From Orlajensenia stereocauli (lineage in GTDB: Bacteria > Actinomycetota > Actinomycetes > Actinomycetales > Microbacteriaceae): a stretch of 64,000 nucleotides of DNA. A program made the translations under genes and the position numbers. Under the pieces are notes generated by a model that did not search any database, was not told the DNA's origin, and was given only the letters and a program-made list of their open reading frames with translations. The stretch is taken from the NCBI RefSeq assembly GCF_039548895.1, contig NZ_JBCLVG010000001.1, one strand, 5' to 3'. Positions within the stretch are counted from its first letter, which is position 1, and every line of letters starts with the position of its first letter. Shown piece after piece: positions 60,503 to 64,000 of the stretch.

Positions 60503-61369
60503 TTAGTGGGAAGTCGCTACTCGCACGACGGCGCCAGAGGCGAACCAGTGCACAAGGGTCGATGCAAGCTGAACGTGCGCCTGTGCCTGCAGGACTGTCG
60601 GCTTCGTCCCCGCATGCCGGTCGGGCTGCGCTTTGGCAAGTGTCTCGATCATGCCGATAAGCACCTGGAGGTGGTCCGGATAGCCATCACTGTCGTTGAG
60701 AACGAGAGTCCACCCCTTCTGATCACGCATTGCGATCACGCACTTGTTCAAGGTCGCCTTCTTGTCCTTCGGTAGGACAACCGACTTGCATGCGGCCTCC
60801 ACCGCCCGGATGGCCTCCGTCATGGCGTAGCTCTCGTTCGGTTCGAGGTCGAACGCCGCATGCCATGCATTCGCCAAGTGCACACCTGCGTCTTCACGCA
60901 TATTGATGGCAGCCTGCGCAAGCTCTTCCACTCCCTCAGGCAGGCGAGACCGAAGCCGATAGTTCCGCTTCTCGCTCAGGTAAATCTCGACTGCGGATCG
61001 GTTCAAACCAAGGTAGAAATCAAGCTCCTGGATCTCCTTCGGTTGATGGCCGAAGTTGTCCGGCTCCGACAGAGATGCGAGAAAGTCCACGGCTCGGAGA
61101 ATCATCTTCTCGCCCCTTGAAACGAGTTCATCGATCAAGCGGGCACGGGGCATCCCTTCTTGGGATGCGTTGAAGCTGATACGGAGGACCCCCTCCAGCG
61201 TGTGGACCATCCCGGGAGTGGTCCATTCGCCTGAGTAGCCCATCGACGGCAGCCGATTGCTAATCCACGAGAGAAGTGGAGACCTAAGAGACGGCGGGAT
61301 CGCTTCTCTGAGTATGAAAAGATCCGCAATCTCTTCTTCGTCGGCATCCCAAGGTATCCACGGCTCCAT
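60503..61369 (-). CDS. Abortive-infection-like C-terminal domain protein
   Basis: The 288-residue protein has an N-terminal helical region (~1-165) without known motifs. A C-terminal part (~170-285) contains EAIRAVEAACKSVV, LPKDKKATLNKCV, the RHAGTKPT turn and a final VHWFASGAV. This C-terminal pattern resembles Abi_C-like/HEPN-type modules of phage-defence genes. GTG 61423 is an alternative start. Its location in a tRNA-associated island fits a defence role, which is inferred. Confidence 0.6.
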   Translation of the reverse strand: MEPWIPWDADEEEIADLFILREAIPPSLRSPLLSWISNRLPSMGYSGEWTTPGMVHTLEGVLRISFNASQEGMPRARLIDELVSRGEKMILRAVDFLASLSEPDNFGHQPKEIQELDFYLGLNRSAVEIYLSEKRNYRLRSRLPEGVEELAQAAINMREDAGVHLANAWHAAFDLEPNESYAMTEAIRAVEAACKSVVLPKDKKATLNKCVIAMRDQKGWTLVLNDSDGYPDHLQVLIGMIETLAKAQPDRHAGTKPTVLQAQAHVQLASTLVHWFASGAVVRVATSH

Positions 61370-61432
61370 GTCGCCAGCTTGCCATGGAAACAAGTTCACC
61401 TCTGCGACGCATACAGGCGTCACTTTCCATGC

Positions 61433-61642
61433 CGCAACCGGCTCATCGCCGCAGCCTCTTTCGTCGTCGAAGCCGGTGTTTGATCCGGGTCGATCACCAC
61501 CGCCGACATCGCCGACGAACTCAACATCCCCGTCACCGCCGTGCCCGGACCCACGTCCGTCAGCTCAGCTGGATGACACCGCCTCATCCGCGACGGCATC
61601 GCCACCTCCGGCGAAGACGTCTGGACGGCCCAGGGGGAGTAG
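61433..61642 (+). pseudogene. dprA fragment with in-frame stop codons
   Basis: Reading from 61433 gives RNRLIAAASFVVEAG, SGSITTADIADELNIPVTA, VPGPTSVSSAG and HRLIRDGIATSGEDVW, which is the C-terminal half of the Rossmann domain of DprA/Smf. TGA codons interrupt after EAGV and after SSAG, and TAG ends the stretch. Only this ~70-codon piece remains. DprA loads RecA on incoming single-stranded DNA; this copy cannot. Confidence 0.8.
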
Positions 61643-61706
61643 CTCGGCGGCGGCTGCCACGCAAGCTGATGATAGACACACCAGTCTGAACCGCAATACG
61701 GTTTGG

Positions 61707-61735
61707 GGCACCGGCACCGGCACCGGCACCGGCAC
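61707..61735 (+). repeat. (GGCACC)n microsatellite
   Basis: Almost five copies of GGCACC in the non-coding stretch after the dprA fragment. The rest of 61643-61886 holds no recognisable gene. Confidence 0.85.
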
Positions 61736-61886
61736 AGCCTGCAACAGTTCCCGAGTGGCTCGAGACGGACTGCCGACAACTGGGGACCCAGCAGTTCGAT
61801 TTGAGTACATTGCGCGCTACCCCAGTACGGGGCCAGGGAGCTCATAGTTGCTCCAATGTCAGAGGTTGCATGTCACCCTAGACGGC

Positions 61887-62906
61887 ATGTCCAACGCATT
61901 CCCGCCCAACGAACCCGAGCAGCCGGCACAGCCCTCCGGCTCCGACCCGACTGCACCTCCGGCGCCGCCGACCCCTGACACCACAGTCACCGCCGCGGCT
62001 GTCCCGCCCGCCCCGGATGCCCAGCCTGTGTACCCCGGCGCACTTGGTGCAGCCCCGTACACGGCCGCTCCCACTCTGGCCGACCCGAACGCCCCTGTCG
62101 CCCCTTCGAAGAAGAACGGGCTCGGTCTGGCGTCGGTCATCCTGGGTGCTGTCGCGTTCCTGTTCGCGTTCATCCCCGGGGTGAACTTCTTCGCGATCGT
62201 CGTGGCGCTTGTCGGTGTCGTCCTCGGTGCCATCGGTCTGGCGCAGAAGAACAAGGTGAAGACGCTGGCGTTGGTCGGCACGATCCTGTCTGGTGTCGCT
62301 GCGGTCCTGGCGGTCATCATGATCGTTGTGTACGCCGCGGTGTTCGTGAAGGCGGTCGATGACAGTCTCCCGAAGGTGGACACCGCCACGGAAGCTCCGG
62401 CTGAGTCTGACGCGGCCGAGGAGCCTGCTGAGCCTGAGGAGCCTGCTGTTCCGGAGGTCGGCACCCGCGACAACCCGGCTGCGCTGGGGACAACGATCAC
62501 GATGACGGAGAACGGCGCGAGCACATGGGAGATCACCCCGGGCGCTTCGAACCTGAACGCTGGTGAGGCTGTCGCTTCGACGAACCAGTTCAACGACCCC
62601 GCCCCGGACGGGTACCAGTGGGCGACGCTGCCGCTGCACCTCACCTACATCGGCGAGGGGTCCTCCACCCCCGGTTACGACATCCAGGTGAAGTTCGTCG
62701 GCGCTGACGGGAAAACGTACGAGACGTACAACGAGCTCGCCAGCGGGTACATCGAAGGTGACCTGGACAGCACCACGGAGATGTTCACCGGCGCGTCAAC
62801 GGATGCAACAGTGCTGATCCTGATCCCCTCAGCGGATGCGGAGAAGGGTACGTGGGCGATCTCGCCGCTGTTCGGTGACGAACCGTACTTCTTCAAGGCT
62901 GTCTAA
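61887..62906 (+). CDS. DUF4190/DUF4352-like membrane protein
   Basis: The 339-residue protein has a Pro/Ala-rich cytoplasmic N-terminus (~1-80), two or three membrane helices (~85-165: ASVILGAVAFLFAFIPG, IVVALVGVVLGAIGLAQKNK, LVGTILSGVAAVLAVIMIVV) and an acidic linker. An extracytoplasmic beta domain (~190-339) like DUF4352 ends it. Such proteins are common in actinobacteria with no known function. ATG 61887 was chosen because the upstream extension shows no conserved character. Confidence 0.75.
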   Translation: MSNAFPPNEPEQPAQPSGSDPTAPPAPPTPDTTVTAAAVPPAPDAQPVYPGALGAAPYTAAPTLADPNAPVAPSKKNGLGLASVILGAVAFLFAFIPGVNFFAIVVALVGVVLGAIGLAQKNKVKTLALVGTILSGVAAVLAVIMIVVYAAVFVKAVDDSLPKVDTATEAPAESDAAEEPAEPEEPAVPEVGTRDNPAALGTTITMTENGASTWEITPGASNLNAGEAVASTNQFNDPAPDGYQWATLPLHLTYIGEGSSTPGYDIQVKFVGADGKTYETYNELASGYIEGDLDSTTEMFTGASTDATVLILIPSADAEKGTWAISPLFGDEPYFFKAV

Positions 62907-63481
62907 CCTGACCGGCTGGGCGCCCTACAGCCCAGCCTGACCGGATCCGAACGGGTCGTCCCTCCCTGGGGGAGCCCCGTTCTCTGTGGGTCATATATCC
63001 TCCAGTCACCCCCCCACACCCCATTTGAGATATTGGGAGACCCAGCCGCTACCTCGACTACGACAGTTGCGTCGACGCACCGCTGTCCTTCGCCCGGTGC
63101 ATGCGAGGGCTGTCGCTTTGCAGGCACCAGCCGCGCTGTGCTCCGAATCGACCAGGCTCTCGACGCGGCCGACCCTCGACAAGATCCTCCCCCTACGAGG
63201 TCGGCGCGGCCTGCGCAAGGGTGACGGCGTCGCTGACCGGGCGTCGTCACTAGGACCGTTCCCGACGCGGATGCCGTGACTGACAACGGAGGGACGGCCA
63301 CCGCGTCCGACTGGACAGACCCGATCTCCACTGAGCCGCCGAGCCGCTGAGCCGCTGAGCGAAACTTCGACCACAACGATTGGCCCGCCGTCTTCGCGCA
63401 CGTCGAACGGATCAGCTGAGAGGATCGCGGAGGCTCTGCCACATGTCCCATCTGCGTCACCGCAGACCGGAAGGAATCATC
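62907..63481. other. 575-bp stretch without a recognisable gene
   Basis: No ORF with coding character spans it. A short frame at 63363-63419 (NFDHNDWPAVFAHVERIS, then TGA) looks like the tail of a lost gene. A 9-bp GAGCCGCTG-type repeat (about three copies) occupies 63331-63360. The remainder shows nothing recognisable. Confidence 0.6.
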
Positions 63482-64000
63482 TTGCGCCGCACGCTCGTCT
63501 CCTTGGCCACGGTTGGGGCGCTTGCCGTCATCCTGACCGGATGCGCCGGCGCCTCTTCCGCTCCGACCCGCTCCGCGGGGATCGACCTGCCGGCGACCAT
63601 CGAACCGACCTCGACCATCGAGCCGGCGCCGACCGAGACGCTGCCACCCGTCGCCACTGAGACCCCGGAACAGGTGGTGACCGAACCGCCGGCTGCTGAG
63701 GTCATCGTCCCGGTGAACCCTGGCGTGTTCATGCCCGTGTCGGACACTGGAGGCATCAGCGTCGACTTCGTCAGCCCGTCACGGAGCATCGCCTGTACCA
63801 TCTTCAAAAGCGACTGGTCGCTGCCGTTCTGGGGTTGCAAAGCGAAGGATTTCACGTTCGATCCGGGGCCACGGCCGAGCGAGCACTGCCACATGGTCGG
63901 CAGCGTCGAAGGTGTCGGTGACGACCCGGTGAAGTTCGGTTGCCGGACTGACGAACCGTTCCGCGGCACGTACGACGACACCGTCGCCGTTCTGGACTAC
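63482..64000 (+). CDS. Putative lipoprotein, 3' truncated by window edge
   Basis: The frame is open to the window end (173 codons seen). The signal peptide is RRTLVSLATVGALAVIL with lipobox LTGC, then a Thr/Pro/Glu-rich linker. A Cys-containing domain follows (SPSRSIACTIF, PFWGCKAKDFTF, EHCHMVG, FGCRTDE). Regularly spaced Cys are typical of actinobacterial surface lipoproteins of unknown role. TTG 63482 has GGAAGG 8 nt upstream; ATG 63443 in frame is the alternative. Confidence 0.7.
   Translation, partial: MRRTLVSLATVGALAVILTGCAGASSAPTRSAGIDLPATIEPTSTIEPAPTETLPPVATETPEQVVTEPPAAEVIVPVNPGVFMPVSDTGGISVDFVSPSRSIACTIFKSDWSLPFWGCKAKDFTFDPGPRPSEHCHMVGSVEGVGDDPVKFGCRTDEPFRGTYDDTVAVLDY

Noticed and set aside
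61257..61847. 196-codon plus-strand frame across the Abi-like gene start and dprA relic
   Set aside because: Ser/Pro/Arg-rich with no conserved segment. It overlaps a better minus-strand gene and the clear dprA relic in another frame.
63457..63981. 174-codon minus-strand frame at the window end
   Set aside because: It lies opposite a lipoprotein frame that has a signal peptide, lipobox and ribosome site.
59271..64000. Intact prophage or conjugative element
   Set aside because: No capsid, terminase, replication, relaxase or secretion genes are seen; only integrase remains and unlinked cargo.

Overview
The window is 64 kb of high-GC DNA. It is almost certainly the chromosome of an actinobacterium of the family Microbacteriaceae. 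The evidence is strongly GC-biased codon use with GTG and TTG starts, many apparent leaderless promoters (TAnnnT 6-9 nt before the start codon), ftsE-ftsX after an unshifted prfB, smpB near ssrA, actinobacterial-type hisN, a DUF3039 gene, and very frequent GGATGC/GCATCC words. Most of the window is dense core genome; the last ~5 kb after tRNA-Lys is accessory.

Layout. 1-2776: end of a GT4 glycosyltransferase, initiator tRNA with terminator, an MFS exporter coupled to a uracil-DNA-glycosylase-like protein. 2859-10946: a tightly overlapping operon encoding a response-regulator/PIG-L deacetylase fusion, an ATP-grasp ligase, a PHP-domain hydrolase, a processive membrane GT2, a 46-residue membrane protein, two stand-alone receivers and a membrane histidine kinase, followed by a GNAT and a nitrilase-like amidase. 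This looks like a surface-glycan or glycolipid module carrying its own phosphorelay and is the best candidate here for an undescribed system. 11002-13783: an aminotransferase, then a lipoprotein/secreted-protein pair joined across a lower-GC patch. 13902-15632: HtrA-type protease.

15757-24064: a cell-wall glycopolymer region with GT2, CDP-alcohol phosphotransferase, GT2, a TagF-like polymerase, a TagGH-type ABC exporter and a LicC-like nucleotidyltransferase, interrupted by two unrelated genes. 24318-27889: an ABC ATPase with a histone-H1-like N-terminus plus its permease. 27962-33532: DUF3039, pncB/murI (divergent), rph-rdgB, a RibD-like reductase and a CDF metal exporter. 33551-35607: heme oxygenase and two DedA proteins on the minus strand behind an IdeR/DtxR-like iron box. 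35742-38153: flotillin, two small Microbacteriaceae-type proteins, tRNA-Leu.

38212-43048: a compact tad (Flp pilus) locus. 43105-52867: MFS, prfB, ftsE, ftsX, a large FtsX-like permease with its ATPase, smpB and a tyrosine phosphatase. 52896-56035: a TetR regulator with an operator at its start codon, a DHA2-type exporter and a SIMPL protein. 56252-56623: tmRNA. 56790-58822: two small membrane proteins, a DksA-type zinc-finger protein and HisN.

58959-64000: tRNA-Lys(CTT) followed by a decayed integration site. It holds a frameshifted tyrosine-recombinase remnant, an orphan ORF, an abortive-infection-like gene, a dprA fragment with in-frame stops, a DUF4190-type membrane protein and the start of a lipoprotein that runs off the window.
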